From NCBI GenBank assembly GCA_038212305.1, contig JBBQUP010000091.1:1-13396 (forward strand): a DNA stretch of 13,396 nt, read 5' to 3'. This document shows positions 5,639 through 13,118 of the stretch, piece after piece; positions within the stretch are counted from its first letter, which is position 1; each line of letters starts with the position of its first letter. The stretch is from JBBQUP01 sp038212305 (GTDB taxonomy: Bacteria > Bacteroidota > Bacteroidia > Bacteroidales > Marinilabiliaceae). A program made the position numbers and the translations under genes. The notes under the pieces are model-generated. The model was given only the letters and a program-made list of their open reading frames with translations. It searched no databases and was not told the origin of the DNA.

Positions 5639-8029
5639 ATGAAATACTTTATTGTTTTATTTTTGACCAATAAAACTACTATGACCAATAAAGTTGCCCG
5701 ACTAAAAGTTCTTCGTTATATAATAATTGTACTTCTGGTAGGGTTTTACTTTTTGCTTACTCAACCACTTTTTCAAGTTTCCTACAGCACTTTAATAACT
5801 GGAGAAAAAGATGAATTGCTTGGGGCTTTAATTGCTGATGATGGCCAATGGCGGTTTCCTGCTGGCGATTCAATTCCTATAAAGTACGAGAAAGCATTAT
5901 TGTGCTTCGAAGATGTGCATTTTTATTATCACCCGGGAGTTAATGTATTGTCGTTTGCGCGAGCCTTTTTTCAAAACATAAAAGCGGGTTCGATAAAAAG
6001 TGGAGGTAGTACAATTACTATGCAGGTTGTGCGTTTGGCATCGCCTAAAGATCGAACGATTTTAAACAAGCTGTTTGAAATGATAATGGCATTAAGGGTT
6101 GAATGTAAGTACTCAAAGTCGGACATCTTGAATTTGTATGCATCACATGCTCCGTTTGGGGGCAATGTAGTTGGACTTGAAACGGCATCGTGGCGTTATT
6201 TTTCTCGACCATCCTATCAATTATCGTGGGCCGAGAGTGCAACTTTGGCTGTATTACCAAATTCTCCCGGGTTAATACATCCCGGAAGGAATCGCACCGC
6301 GCTTAAAAATAAACGTGATCGACTATTATCCAAATTGTATCAAAAAAATGTAATCGATGAAATTGAGTATCTGCTTGCATTAGAAGAACCTGTTGTTGAT
6401 TCGCCAGAACTGCTGCCTGATAATGCGATGCATGTTTTAATGTATTGTCGAAAACTAGCAAAGGGCAAGCGCTACAAAACAACCATTGATGGGGATTTTC
6501 AAAAACAGGTTGATGCATTGGTTAATCGACATGCCAATCAATTAGCTTCGAGTCAAATTCATAACATAGGGGTTTTGGTTATTAGCAATAAAGACAATAG
6601 GGTAATCGCTTACATAGGAAATTCAAAGGGGAAAAATGGATCTGATAATGGCAATGATGTGGATGTGATTCGATCGCCACGAAGCAGTGGAAGTATCTTA
6701 AAACCTTTTTTGTACGCATCGGCAATGCACCAAGGGTTGATTTTGCCTCAATCGCTTTTAGCCGATATTCCAACTTATTACACCGATTTTGCGCCTCAGA
6801 ATTATCAACGCACTTTTGATGGCGCAGTAAAAGCCAGCGATGCTTTAGCTCGATCTTTAAATATTCCAGCCGTTCGATTATTGGATGATTATGGTGTGGA
6901 TCATTTTCTACAGTTTTTAAAAAGCTTGGGATTGTCTACATTGCCCTATTCATCAGATCATTATGGATTATCGTTGATTTTAGGCGGCGCTGAAACCAAT
7001 TTATGGGATTTAACCTCAGCTTACGCTTCAATGGCTCGAGTTTTAAGTAGGTATGGTCAGGAAGGCAAATACTCAGGTGAGGATTGGCGTCAACCCGTTT
7101 TAATTGAGTTTGAGAAAAAGGATAAAGGCGAACATTCATCCACCGTGGAAAAAATTTCGGCTGGAGCCATTTGGAATACTTTTCAAGCATTAACACAGGT
7201 TAATCGACCCGATGAACAGGCTGGTTGGGAAATGTTTTCGAACCATCGGCGAATAGCTTGGAAGACAGGGACTAGCTTTGGCTATCGCGATGCATGGGCA
7301 ATTGGAGTTACACCCGAATATACCATTGGCGTTTGGGTTGGAAATGCCACCGGCGAAGGTCGGCCTGGAATTGTAGGCGGTTCAACCGCAGGGCCAATAC
7401 TCTTTGATGTGTTTGGGTTACTTCCAAAAACCAGTTGGTTTCAAGAACCGTTTGACGATTTGGTTGATGCGGCAATATGTCATCAATCAGGAATGTTGGC
7501 ATTGTCTAATTGTCCTGATAAAGATTCTGTTTTGGTTCCTATATCCATTGGCAATCAGCCTGTTTGCAAATATCATCAAAGAGTATTTTTAGATAAAACC
7601 TTGTCGTATCGAGTGAATGCAAGTTGCTATAATCAAACTCAGATGGTTGCTAAAAGTTGGTTTGTATTGCCGCCTTTAATGGAGTGGTATTATAAAAATC
7701 GAAATCCTTATTACCAATCGCTACCGCCAATGCATCCCAATTGCCAAAGCGATGAATTAATGCCAATGGAATTTATCTATCCCAGAGCAGGATCAGCCTT
7801 ATATCTGCCAACGAATTTTAATGGGGAAACGGAGCAGGTTGTTTTGAAAGTAGCTCATCGACAAGCAAATGCCACTCTTTTTTGGTCGGTTGATGAAAGC
7901 TATATTGGCGAGACCAATCAATTTCATCAAATGAACGTTTTGTTTACGCCGGGTTGGCACACCATAACCGTGATGGATGAAGCAGGTAATCGAATTCAAC
8001 GCCGCATACAATGTTTAAATAAAGAGTAG
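5639..8029 (+). CDS. pbpC: Penicillin-binding protein 1C, bifunctional glycosyltransferase/transpeptidase
   Basis: A class A peptidoglycan synthase anchored in the inner membrane. Residues count from 5639. A signal anchor lies at about 24-42, and the PBP1C-typical GALIADDGQWRFP at 62-74. The GT51 domain at about 80-240 has catalytic Glu91 in EDVHFYYHPG and the GGST..MQ motif at 122-129. The transpeptidase domain has SILK at 352-355 (nucleophile Ser352), SLN at 406-408 and KTGTS at 542-546. A C-terminal BiPBP_C beta domain spans roughly 700-796. All catalytic motifs are intact and 796 residues is normal length. The ATG at 5681 (MTNKVARLKVLRYI) gives a conventional short basic N-terminus before the helix and may be the true start; the 14 extra residues are hydrophobic and atypical. 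In many bacteria pbpC pairs with an alpha-2-macroglobulin gene; none is adjacent here. Confidence 0.92.
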   Translation: MKYFIVLFLTNKTTMTNKVARLKVLRYIIIVLLVGFYFLLTQPLFQVSYSTLITGEKDELLGALIADDGQWRFPAGDSIPIKYEKALLCFEDVHFYYHPGVNVLSFARAFFQNIKAGSIKSGGSTITMQVVRLASPKDRTILNKLFEMIMALRVECKYSKSDILNLYASHAPFGGNVVGLETASWRYFSRPSYQLSWAESATLAVLPNSPGLIHPGRNRTALKNKRDRLLSKLYQKNVIDEIEYLLALEEPVVDSPELLPDNAMHVLMYCRKLAKGKRYKTTIDGDFQKQVDALVNRHANQLASSQIHNIGVLVISNKDNRVIAYIGNSKGKNGSDNGNDVDVIRSPRSSGSILKPFLYASAMHQGLILPQSLLADIPTYYTDFAPQNYQRTFDGAVKASDALARSLNIPAVRLLDDYGVDHFLQFLKSLGLSTLPYSSDHYGLSLILGGAETNLWDLTSAYASMARVLSRYGQEGKYSGEDWRQPVLIEFEKKDKGEHSSTVEKISAGAIWNTFQALTQVNRPDEQAGWEMFSNHRRIAWKTGTSFGYRDAWAIGVTPEYTIGVWVGNATGEGRPGIVGGSTAGPILFDVFGLLPKTSWFQEPFDDLVDAAICHQSGMLALSNCPDKDSVLVPISIGNQPVCKYHQRVFLDKTLSYRVNASCYNQTQMVAKSWFVLPPLMEWYYKNRNPYYQSLPPMHPNCQSDELMPMEFIYPRAGSALYLPTNFNGETEQVVLKVAHRQANATLFWSVDESYIGETNQFHQMNVLFTPGWHTITVMDEAGNRIQRRIQCLNKE

Positions 8030-8120
8030 CAGATTTAGAAGCTGATTAAATTGTTTGTTTTTTTAACCATTGCCTCAATTGATAAAATCCAGATAGTCAA
8101 ATCATAAATTGTGACCACTA

Positions 8121-8151
8121 TTGTTGAAACCATCCTATTTCGTTACTTTTG
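8121..8151 (+). promoter_or_regulatory. Bacteroidota-type promoter for the DUF4271-hemD block
   Basis: TTG at 8121-8123 (-33) is followed after 20 bases by TACTTTTG at 8144-8151, an exact match to the Bacteroidota -7 consensus TAnnTTTG. A second TTG at 8124-8126 gives a 17-base spacer, which is less likely. Transcription would start near 8156-8159, leaving a leader of about 20-25 bases before the ATG at 8180. Confidence 0.6.
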
Positions 8152-8179
8152 CGACTTAACAACATGAATTTTTAAGCGC

Positions 8180-9235
8180 ATGCAGCCCGATTCATTAGCC
8201 GTTTCATCTTCGCATCCTACAAATGTAAAGCCAGCTCTGCGCGATTCTCAGGTTGTAAAACCTAAATTGTTGATAGGGACTTCGGCTGTTCGTTCTTTAA
8301 AAATAAATGCCAAAGACATTTCGGGTAAGCTTAATTATGCGGATTCGATTCGAATAGGACTCATTGAGATTTATTCGCCCAATGTTTCTGTTTTTGAAGA
8401 TAATGTGTTAACCCGCATTTTGCATCCTATTAAAAATTCGGAAACCATTAGTAGTAATGAATTTTACACCATTACTGACTCATTGGTTTTAAGCGACTCC
8501 CTTAACTTAAAGTATAAAGTCGACAATCAATCAACCACTATAAAGCTACTGCATAAAGAGTTGCTTCAAAACCCAATAGTAACTCAACCATTATATAATC
8601 AGTGGATGTGGCTAGTTCCAATGCTTATTGCTATTGTGGCCATCATTGGATATTTAAGAACCTCATTTCGAAAATATATTTTTACCCTATTAAAATCGAC
8701 CATTAACAGATATACTGCCGGGAATTTATTTAAAACAGTCAATGCACAAAACTTAACGCCATCCTTATTATTGTCGGTTTTATTTATTATTAATACAGGG
8801 GTTTTTATTTACGAGAGTTTTTTACATTACGAAGTTAAATTACTGACTAACAGTGGATTTGGGTTTTTGAGTTTAATATGGCTTGTTGTATTTGCCATTT
8901 TTTTATTAAAAAACTTAGCCTATTGGATCATTGGATATATTTTTAATAATCGCGAAAAAACATCCGAGTTTTTATTTCAAGTTAATGTTTTAAACAAAGT
9001 TTTTGGGGTCGTAATCATTCCTTTTATAGTAACTATTCCATTTGTTTCATCGGGAATGACAGATGTATTAATTCTGTGTGTGGGGATATTGCTAGTTTTC
9101 ATGTATGTAGGACAGATGATGTGGGGGGCTAAAATTATTTTACAGCAACCTATTTCAATATTTTATCTCTTTTTGTATCTTTGCACTCTGGAAATATTAC
9201 CATTGGCATTAATCGCTAAGGTAATTTTTTCTTAG
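8180..9235 (+). CDS. DUF4271 family integral membrane protein
   Basis: A Bacteroidota-specific membrane protein of unknown function. The first 140 residues are polar and Ser/Asn-rich, with no classical signal peptide. Helices follow at about 143-160, 194-211, 227-246, 274-291, 294-312 and 326-349. The last one carries the segment FLYLCTLEILPLALI (331-345), which I recognise as the conserved end of the DUF4271 family. The start at 8180 sits about 29 bases after a good promoter. An earlier ATG at 8164 opens only a three-codon frame. The gene lies directly upstream of hemD, a pairing seen repeatedly in this phylum, and the two are likely co-transcribed. The biochemical role is unknown; a link to haem synthesis or the envelope is only suggested by the neighbourhood. 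Confidence 0.8.
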   Translation: MQPDSLAVSSSHPTNVKPALRDSQVVKPKLLIGTSAVRSLKINAKDISGKLNYADSIRIGLIEIYSPNVSVFEDNVLTRILHPIKNSETISSNEFYTITDSLVLSDSLNLKYKVDNQSTTIKLLHKELLQNPIVTQPLYNQWMWLVPMLIAIVAIIGYLRTSFRKYIFTLLKSTINRYTAGNLFKTVNAQNLTPSLLLSVLFIINTGVFIYESFLHYEVKLLTNSGFGFLSLIWLVVFAIFLLKNLAYWIIGYIFNNREKTSEFLFQVNVLNKVFGVVIIPFIVTIPFVSSGMTDVLILCVGILLVFMYVGQMMWGAKIILQQPISIFYLFLYLCTLEILPLALIAKVIFS

Positions 9236-9285
9236 GGAAATTACTTAAATGGCTTAAGGTTTTGTCGAACTTAAATTGTAACAAA

Positions 9286-10038
9286 TTGAAGATTAAAAAA
9301 ATTCTGGTTTCGCAACCTAAACCTATTACTGCAAAAGATCCATACTACGATTTGGCGGAGAGCAATAACATTAAAATTGACTTTAGGCCATTTATTCAGG
9401 TAGAAGGTGTGCTTACCAAAGATTTTCGAACCCAAAAAATTGCCATCCTCGACCACACTGCCGTGGTATTTACGAGCCGAACAGCTATCGATCATTTTTT
9501 CAGAGTTTGTGAAGACATGCGTATAACTGTGCCTGATAACATGAAATATTTTTGTATTTCGGAAGCAACTGCTCACTATTTGCAAAAATACATTGTGTAT
9601 CGGAAACGTAAAATATTCCATTCAACAGGAAAATTTACGGATTTAATTGAAGTTTTAAAAAAGCACAAAGAAGAGAGTTTTTTTGTTCCGCTTTCGGATA
9701 TTCACAAACAAGAAATACCATGTTTGCTTGAAAAAAATAAGTTGAAGTATTCGTTGGCAATTCTTTACCGTACTGTGAGTAGCGATTTGAGCGATATTAA
9801 AGAGATTGATTACGATATCTTAGTTTTTTTTAGTCCATCAGGAATTGTATCATTAATGCAGAATTTTCCTGATTTTAAGCAAAACGAAATTAAGATTGCC
9901 TCTTTCGGGCCTGCCACTGCTCAAGCGGTTGTAGATGCTGGCTTAAGGTTAGATATTCAAGCTCCTATGCCTCAGGCTCCGAGTATGACAATGGCATTGG
10001 AATTGTTTATTAAAAAATTCAATAAAGGCTTAAAGTAA
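9286..10038 (+). CDS. hemD: Uroporphyrinogen-III synthase
   Basis: Closes and inverts ring D of hydroxymethylbilane to give uroporphyrinogen III, the branch point to haem, sirohaem and cobalamin; a cytosolic two-domain enzyme. Family signatures are the first strand ILVSQPKP, the FTSRTAIDHFF segment in the first domain, the VFFSPSG stretch and the C-terminal IASFGPATAQAVVDAGL followed by APMPQAPSMTMAL. I chose TTG 9286 because it gives MKIKKILVSQPKP, the usual beginning in Bacteroidota. TTG 9262 adds eight residues and is the alternative; the only nearby ATG (9249) is out of frame and stops at once. The gene begins about 50 bases after the DUF4271 stop with no promoter in between, so it is probably read with it. 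A terminator-like hairpin follows. Confidence 0.88.
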   Translation: MKIKKILVSQPKPITAKDPYYDLAESNNIKIDFRPFIQVEGVLTKDFRTQKIAILDHTAVVFTSRTAIDHFFRVCEDMRITVPDNMKYFCISEATAHYLQKYIVYRKRKIFHSTGKFTDLIEVLKKHKEESFFVPLSDIHKQEIPCLLEKNKLKYSLAILYRTVSSDLSDIKEIDYDILVFFSPSGIVSLMQNFPDFKQNEIKIASFGPATAQAVVDAGLRLDIQAPMPQAPSMTMALELFIKKFNKGLK

Positions 10039-10058
10039 GCTTTTAATAATATCAAAAC

Positions 10059-10094
10059 AACCTTCCATGCCTTGTGGCTGGGAGGTTTTTTTTT
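10059..10094 (+). terminator. Rho-independent terminator or attenuator between hemD and rnpA
   Basis: A nine-pair stem (10059-10067 with 10079-10087, one T-G wobble) encloses an 11-base loop that can form three further GCC/GGC pairs. It runs into nine T residues (10086-10094). It ends only 13 bases before the rnpA start codon, which leaves little room for an rnpA promoter downstream of it. Confidence 0.7.
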
Positions 10095-10107
10095 AGACCT
10101 GTAAAGT

Positions 10108-10530
10108 ATGTCCTTCTCGTTTCCTAAGCATGAACGGTTAAGTAGTCAGAAATTGATACAAAAATTGTATGAACAAGGACATGCATTTGTGAAATATCCT
10201 TTTCGAATTATTTGGTTAATTGACAATGGCACTGAAGATACTACTATATCGCCCAGAGTTTTAATAACCGTATCAAAAAAAAAGTTTAAAAGAGCTAATA
10301 AACGCGCCTATATTCGACGCCGGACAAAGGAAGCATATCGGTTAAACAAACAACCATTGATTGATTTTGCAAAAGAGCTTAAATTACCAATTGTGTTTTC
10401 AATTAACTATCTCCCATCGGAATTAATGGAATATCACGAAATAGAAAAAGGAATGATAAAGATGTTGGACAAATTACGTGGACAGATTATGGATTTAGGT
10501 GTAGAAAAAGATTCTTCCAGTTCTATCTAA
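10108..10530 (+). CDS. rnpA: Ribonuclease P protein component
   Basis: The basic protein subunit that binds the catalytic RNase P RNA and helps remove 5' leaders from precursor tRNAs. Family marks are the N-terminal FPKHERLSSQKLIQKLYEQG segment, the VLITVSKKKF strand (51-60) and the basic RNR-type helix at about 61-78 (KRANKRAYIRRRTKEAYR), where the usual RN(R) is partly replaced. The 140 residues are slightly longer than the roughly 115-120 common in other phyla, with an acidic-serine tail. The neighbour yidD follows 32 bases later, the common rnpA-yidD order. Here the pair is attached to hemD rather than to rpmH at the replication origin, and no rpmH or yidC is seen. Confidence 0.9.
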   Translation: MSFSFPKHERLSSQKLIQKLYEQGHAFVKYPFRIIWLIDNGTEDTTISPRVLITVSKKKFKRANKRAYIRRRTKEAYRLNKQPLIDFAKELKLPIVFSINYLPSELMEYHEIEKGMIKMLDKLRGQIMDLGVEKDSSSSI

Positions 10531-10562
10531 ATCGAGTTTGGTAGAATTATAAAAAACAGAAC

Positions 10563-10802
10563 ATGTTTATTTTTAGATCATTAAAGCAGCTTTTAATATT
10601 CTTATTAATTGTGCCAGTCAAGATATACCAAATGGCTATTTCTCCTATGCTAGGCCAGTCATGTCGTTATACACCTACTTGCTCAACTTATGCCATTGAA
10701 GCTTTAAAAAAGCATGGACCTATTAAAGGGTTTTGGCTTGGACTAAAGCGCATATTAAGCTGTCACCCTTGGGGCGGTCATGGTTATGATCCTGTTCCAT
10801 GA
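10563..10802 (+). CDS. yidD: Membrane protein insertion efficiency factor YidD
   Basis: A small protein associated with the inner face of the cytoplasmic membrane that assists YidC/Sec-dependent membrane-protein insertion. At 79 residues it has the standard length. An amphipathic, hydrophobic N-terminal helix (about 5-28) is followed by the signature SPMLGQSCRYTPTCSTYA (27-44), with the conserved cysteines C34 and C40, and by CHPWGGHGYDPVP (67-79) with the third cysteine at C67. It starts 32 bases after rnpA and is probably translated from the same transcript. It ends nine bases from the end of a convergent gene, with no terminator visible in between. Confidence 0.93.
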   Translation: MFIFRSLKQLLIFLLIVPVKIYQMAISPMLGQSCRYTPTCSTYAIEALKKHGPIKGFWLGLKRILSCHPWGGHGYDPVP

Positions 10803-10811
10803 GCGATTGAA

Positions 10812-11198
10812 TTATGCCTTAAACCTGCGCTCTTGCACAATTAATAACGCTTCATCCCTCAGATCTACAGGCAATTCAATATGTCTAATCTGCAGGCTTT
10901 TTAACCACCCACTTACTTCGTTTTCGTTTAATGTATAGAGTACTTCTCTGAATTCCTCAATTTCTTTTGAATTATAATCACTGGCCGATCTTTGTTTAAA
11001 ACTATCTAGTTCTTCGTCGCAATAATAAACAATTTGAGCACTAGAGCTCAATAGCGAATCGCTTTCGCATACCTCATGAGCCCCACAACAATCGTTGGGC
11101 AGGTCTGGAGCAACAACCGAATCAGATGAGTGGCTAAAATGAGTAACCACTAAAGCTGCTATCACAGCAACAAGAATAAGAACAACAATGTAAATCAT
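10812..11198 (-). CDS. Conserved Bacteroidota single-helix membrane protein with CCxxHxxC cluster
   Basis: A 128-residue protein of unknown function. One N-terminal membrane helix (about 2-18) is followed by a Ser/Asp-rich linker, then the cluster C37-C38-x2-H41-x2-C44 (DCCGAHEVCESD). After it comes an acidic region with a fifth cysteine (C60, YYCDEELD) and a helical tail rich in Glu/Arg (EEFREVLYTL...SGWLKSLQIR). I recall the CCGAHEVCE signature from many Bacteroidota genomes, sometimes with a doubtful phospholipase label; no lipase motif is visible and I do not support that name. The Cys/His cluster could bind a metal or undergo redox change, which is inference. It is convergent with yidD and divergent from the downstream operon. 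A -7-like element lies so close to the ATG that the mRNA may be nearly leaderless. Confidence 0.72.
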   Translation of the reverse strand: MIYIVVLILVAVIAALVVTHFSHSSDSVVAPDLPNDCCGAHEVCESDSLLSSSAQIVYYCDEELDSFKQRSASDYNSKEIEEFREVLYTLNENEVSGWLKSLQIRHIELPVDLRDEALLIVQERRFKA

Positions 11199-11202
11199 TT
11201 TG

Positions 11203-11210
11203 CAAAAATA
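11203..11210 (-). promoter_or_regulatory. Possible -7 element of the Cys/His membrane protein gene
   Basis: On the minus strand the bases read TATTTTTG, an exact TAnnTTTG match. It ends five bases before the ATG at 11198, so transcription would begin at or next to the start codon. No TTG is seen at the expected -33 spacing, which lowers confidence. Confidence 0.3.
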
Positions 11211-11338
11211 GTTACCATTTTCGAATTGATAGAATACATTTGTAGAAAACTTAATAGAGAGTTAAAAGTTCATTAGTTCGAAATATATATATTTAACTTT
11301 TAAGCAACTGTTTAATTTTAAATGAAAAAATAGGTATT

Positions 11339-11420
11339 AGAAAGATATAGAAGATATTATAGATATTTCCAGATGGTGAAATCCTATTTTCATCTTTTGA
11401 TCTTCTTATCTTCTCTTTCT
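11339..11420 (+). repeat. Nested imperfect inverted repeats upstream of the 11479 operon
   Basis: AGAAAGA (11339-11345) pairs with TCTTTCT (11414-11420). AGAAGAT (11349-11355) pairs with ATCTTCT (11400-11406). Between them GGTGAAA can pair with TTTCATC (one wobble) across a six-base loop. Together they could fold into one long interrupted hairpin ending about 60 bases before the first gene. The arms are purine/pyrimidine-biased low-complexity sequence, so chance pairing is possible. Confidence 0.3.
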
Positions 11421-11478
11421 ATAATCAAGACTTCTATAAAATTCTAACAGATTATAACAAAATAATAGAAACATTGGT

Positions 11479-11853
11479 ATGAGGGTAATGAGTGTTGAGG
11501 ATATTCATTTTATGGGAATAAAAGTGGTTTACTCTCATTTAATTGATAATGGTTATGATGTTCTTCAAGTTAGAAAAGAGATAGATATTGATCCGCAAAT
11601 ACTAGCAAAAAAAGAAAATAGATTTGTTCTGGTGGTAGTAAAAACAGCGGTTTATCCCAAAATGGGAGTTTTATCACCCAATGTGGCGGTGAAAGTTCAA
11701 AATTTAGCCATCGAAAAACAAGCTCTTTCCTATTTTGCTTCGGTGGGAATAGCCAATGCAAATGGAGAAAGTGATTCAGAAATGGCAATGCCAATTTTAA
11801 ATGGCGAATATTACATTAATTTTAACGGTTTAGTACCAATTACTATATTTTAA
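11479..11853 (+). CDS. Conserved hypothetical protein, possible degenerate nuclease-fold domain
   Basis: A 124-residue soluble protein with no signal or membrane helix. Its pattern is an N-terminal helix with a 'G...Y..L..NGYDVL' segment (13-29), then EIDIDPQILA (34-43), then a hydrophobic strand ending in lysine, FVLVVVKTA (49-57). This mirrors the order in UPF0102/PD-(D/E)xK-fold proteins (G...A..L...Gy.vl, D at the turn, then VEVK). However, the acidic residue before K55 is replaced by valine (V53), so catalysis is doubtful. I recall similar proteins in Bacteroidota carrying an unsupported Na+-NQR subunit F label; there is no flavin or 2Fe-2S motif. ATG 11479 or ATG 11488 (MSVEDIH) could be the start. 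The next gene follows after only seven bases, so they form an operon. Confidence 0.65.
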   Translation: MRVMSVEDIHFMGIKVVYSHLIDNGYDVLQVRKEIDIDPQILAKKENRFVLVVVKTAVYPKMGVLSPNVAVKVQNLAIEKQALSYFASVGIANANGESDSEMAMPILNGEYYINFNGLVPITIF

Positions 11854-11860
11854 TACTGGG

Positions 11861-12490
11861 ATGAAGAATTTAATTCAATTGTGGGAGCGAGCAAAACCTT
11901 ATCGTTATTTAGTTTTTGGGTTTTTATTAATAGTTATTGTTTTACAATGGTGTCAACTGCAATCGCGTAAGCCGATACAGGTAATTCCTGAAAAGGTGGT
12001 TGAGAATGTAAAAGAGTATTTGCCAGCAGAGCATGATGGAGGGAATTGGAGTGGATGGATGCCATTTATACTAATTTCGGCATTGGCAATTGTTTTCTTT
12101 TTGGCACATCGACGGGGTTGGGTCGAAAAGCTAATTCCAGGGATGGTTTTAGTGCGTATGAGCATTCTTCGCCAGAAACAAACTGGTAAGCGCGTATTGC
12201 AACTTTTTATCATGAATACCAAACGTGAGAGTCAAACATTCGATTCGCCTGTGATACATTTTTTTAAGCCAGGCAAGAAAAAGAGTTACCGTATAAAAGT
12301 TAATCACAACGACTTAGCCTTTCCGCTCACACTAACGAGTCATACCAGTCATAAATTAAACATTGATTTGGATCAGTTTTATAATAAAGATCCCGAATTA
12401 AAAAAGTATTGGTTTGTTCAAGTATCAATTCCATGCGGCATGCGGATTAAAAGAACATTTTATGGCCTAATTTTGTTTCAAGGAAAATAA
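11861..12490 (+). CDS. Hypothetical membrane protein with two helices and a C-terminal polar domain
   Basis: The 209-residue product is not recognised. Helix one lies at about 16-33 (YLVFGFLLIVIVLQWCQL) and helix two at about 66-83. A roughly 30-residue polar loop between them contains KVVENVKEYLPAEHDGG. With a positively charged start (NLIQLWERAKPYR) and RRGW after helix two, both ends are predicted cytoplasmic with the loop outside. The C-terminal region (about 95-209) is rich in alternating polar and hydrophobic residues and probably beta-structured. It contains SPVIHFFKPGKKKSYRIKVN and a closing RTFYGLILFQGK. There is no catalytic motif I can name. It is seven bases downstream of the 124-residue protein and 13 bases upstream of a thioredoxin-like protein, so it is likely part of the same transcript and possibly of a membrane complex. 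Confidence 0.7.
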   Translation: MKNLIQLWERAKPYRYLVFGFLLIVIVLQWCQLQSRKPIQVIPEKVVENVKEYLPAEHDGGNWSGWMPFILISALAIVFFLAHRRGWVEKLIPGMVLVRMSILRQKQTGKRVLQLFIMNTKRESQTFDSPVIHFFKPGKKKSYRIKVNHNDLAFPLTLTSHTSHKLNIDLDQFYNKDPELKKYWFVQVSIPCGMRIKRTFYGLILFQGK

Positions 12491-12503
12491 TTAATTTGTT
12501 CAT

Positions 12504-13118
12504 ATGGAAAAAAAGAACTGGTTAGTAGAGCGATGGAGACGTTATAAAGGGAGAAAATCTCTTTTAGCGATTGTTCTGGATTTTGTACTATTAGCATTAG
12601 TAGTCGCTATGTTATTTCCATCTTCACGAAAAACATTAACATCAACGGTTATTCGATATACACTCTTTCAACCACGAGAGCAAAAGGATGTTAGCTATGT
12701 TTCCCTCGCATCATCGCAATGGCAATTAGAAGATATGAATGGGAATCAAGTTTTAATGAGCGATTTAGAAGGGAAAGTTGTTTTCATCAACTTTTGGGCT
12801 ACTTGGTGTCCTCCGTGTATTGCCGAGATGCCATCGATACAACAATTGTACGATAAGTTTGGTGATAAGGTAGTTTTTTTAATGGTAAGCTCCGAACCAG
12901 CGAATGTGATTAATGGGTTTTTAGCTCGCAAAGGCTACACTTTGCCAATATACCACACAGTAGGAGGTTCTGAGCCAAATGAATTTCGTACTAAAAGCAT
13001 TCCAGCCACATTTCTGTTAAGTAAAAAGCAACGTGTAGTGATTAAAAAAACTGGTGCCGCCAAATGGAATGGGAACAAAATGACAGATTTAATCACAAAA
13101 TTATTGAAGGAGAATTGA
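12504..13118 (+). CDS. Membrane-anchored TlpA/ResA-like thioredoxin
   Basis: A thiol-disulfide oxidoreductase facing the periplasm. A basic N-terminus (ERWRRYKGRK) and one helix at about 20-37 anchor it. After a linker the thioredoxin domain covers about 72-203. The strand KVVFINFWATWCPPC carries the active site at residues 101-105 (WCPPC), and the cis-proline is in the SIPATF segment (P167). WCPPC is the TlpA/ResA/CcmG signature, usually reductive and used for apocytochrome c or copper-site maturation or to reduce periplasmic disulfides. The partner here is unknown. The LFPSSRKTL segment after the helix resembles flavobacterial-type TlpA proteins. It is third in a three-gene operon with two uncharacterised proteins; no cytochrome gene is adjacent. 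No clear terminator follows. Confidence 0.85.
   Translation: MEKKNWLVERWRRYKGRKSLLAIVLDFVLLALVVAMLFPSSRKTLTSTVIRYTLFQPREQKDVSYVSLASSQWQLEDMNGNQVLMSDLEGKVVFINFWATWCPPCIAEMPSIQQLYDKFGDKVVFLMVSSEPANVINGFLARKGYTLPIYHTVGGSEPNEFRTKSIPATFLLSKKQRVVIKKTGAAKWNGNKMTDLITKLLKEN

Noticed and set aside
6045..7502. Several 60-90 codon minus-strand open frames inside pbpC
   Set aside because: They lie fully within a gene with all catalytic motifs intact and have no recognisable content or start signals; they are shadows of the coding frame.
8164..8175. Three-codon frame (ATG AAT TTT TAA) in the DUF4271 leader as an upstream regulatory ORF
   Set aside because: Too short to distinguish from chance; not supported by any other signal.
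11479..11853. Na+-translocating NADH:quinone reductase subunit F, a label I recall being attached to similar proteins
   Set aside because: Far too short and without flavin, NADH or 2Fe-2S binding motifs.
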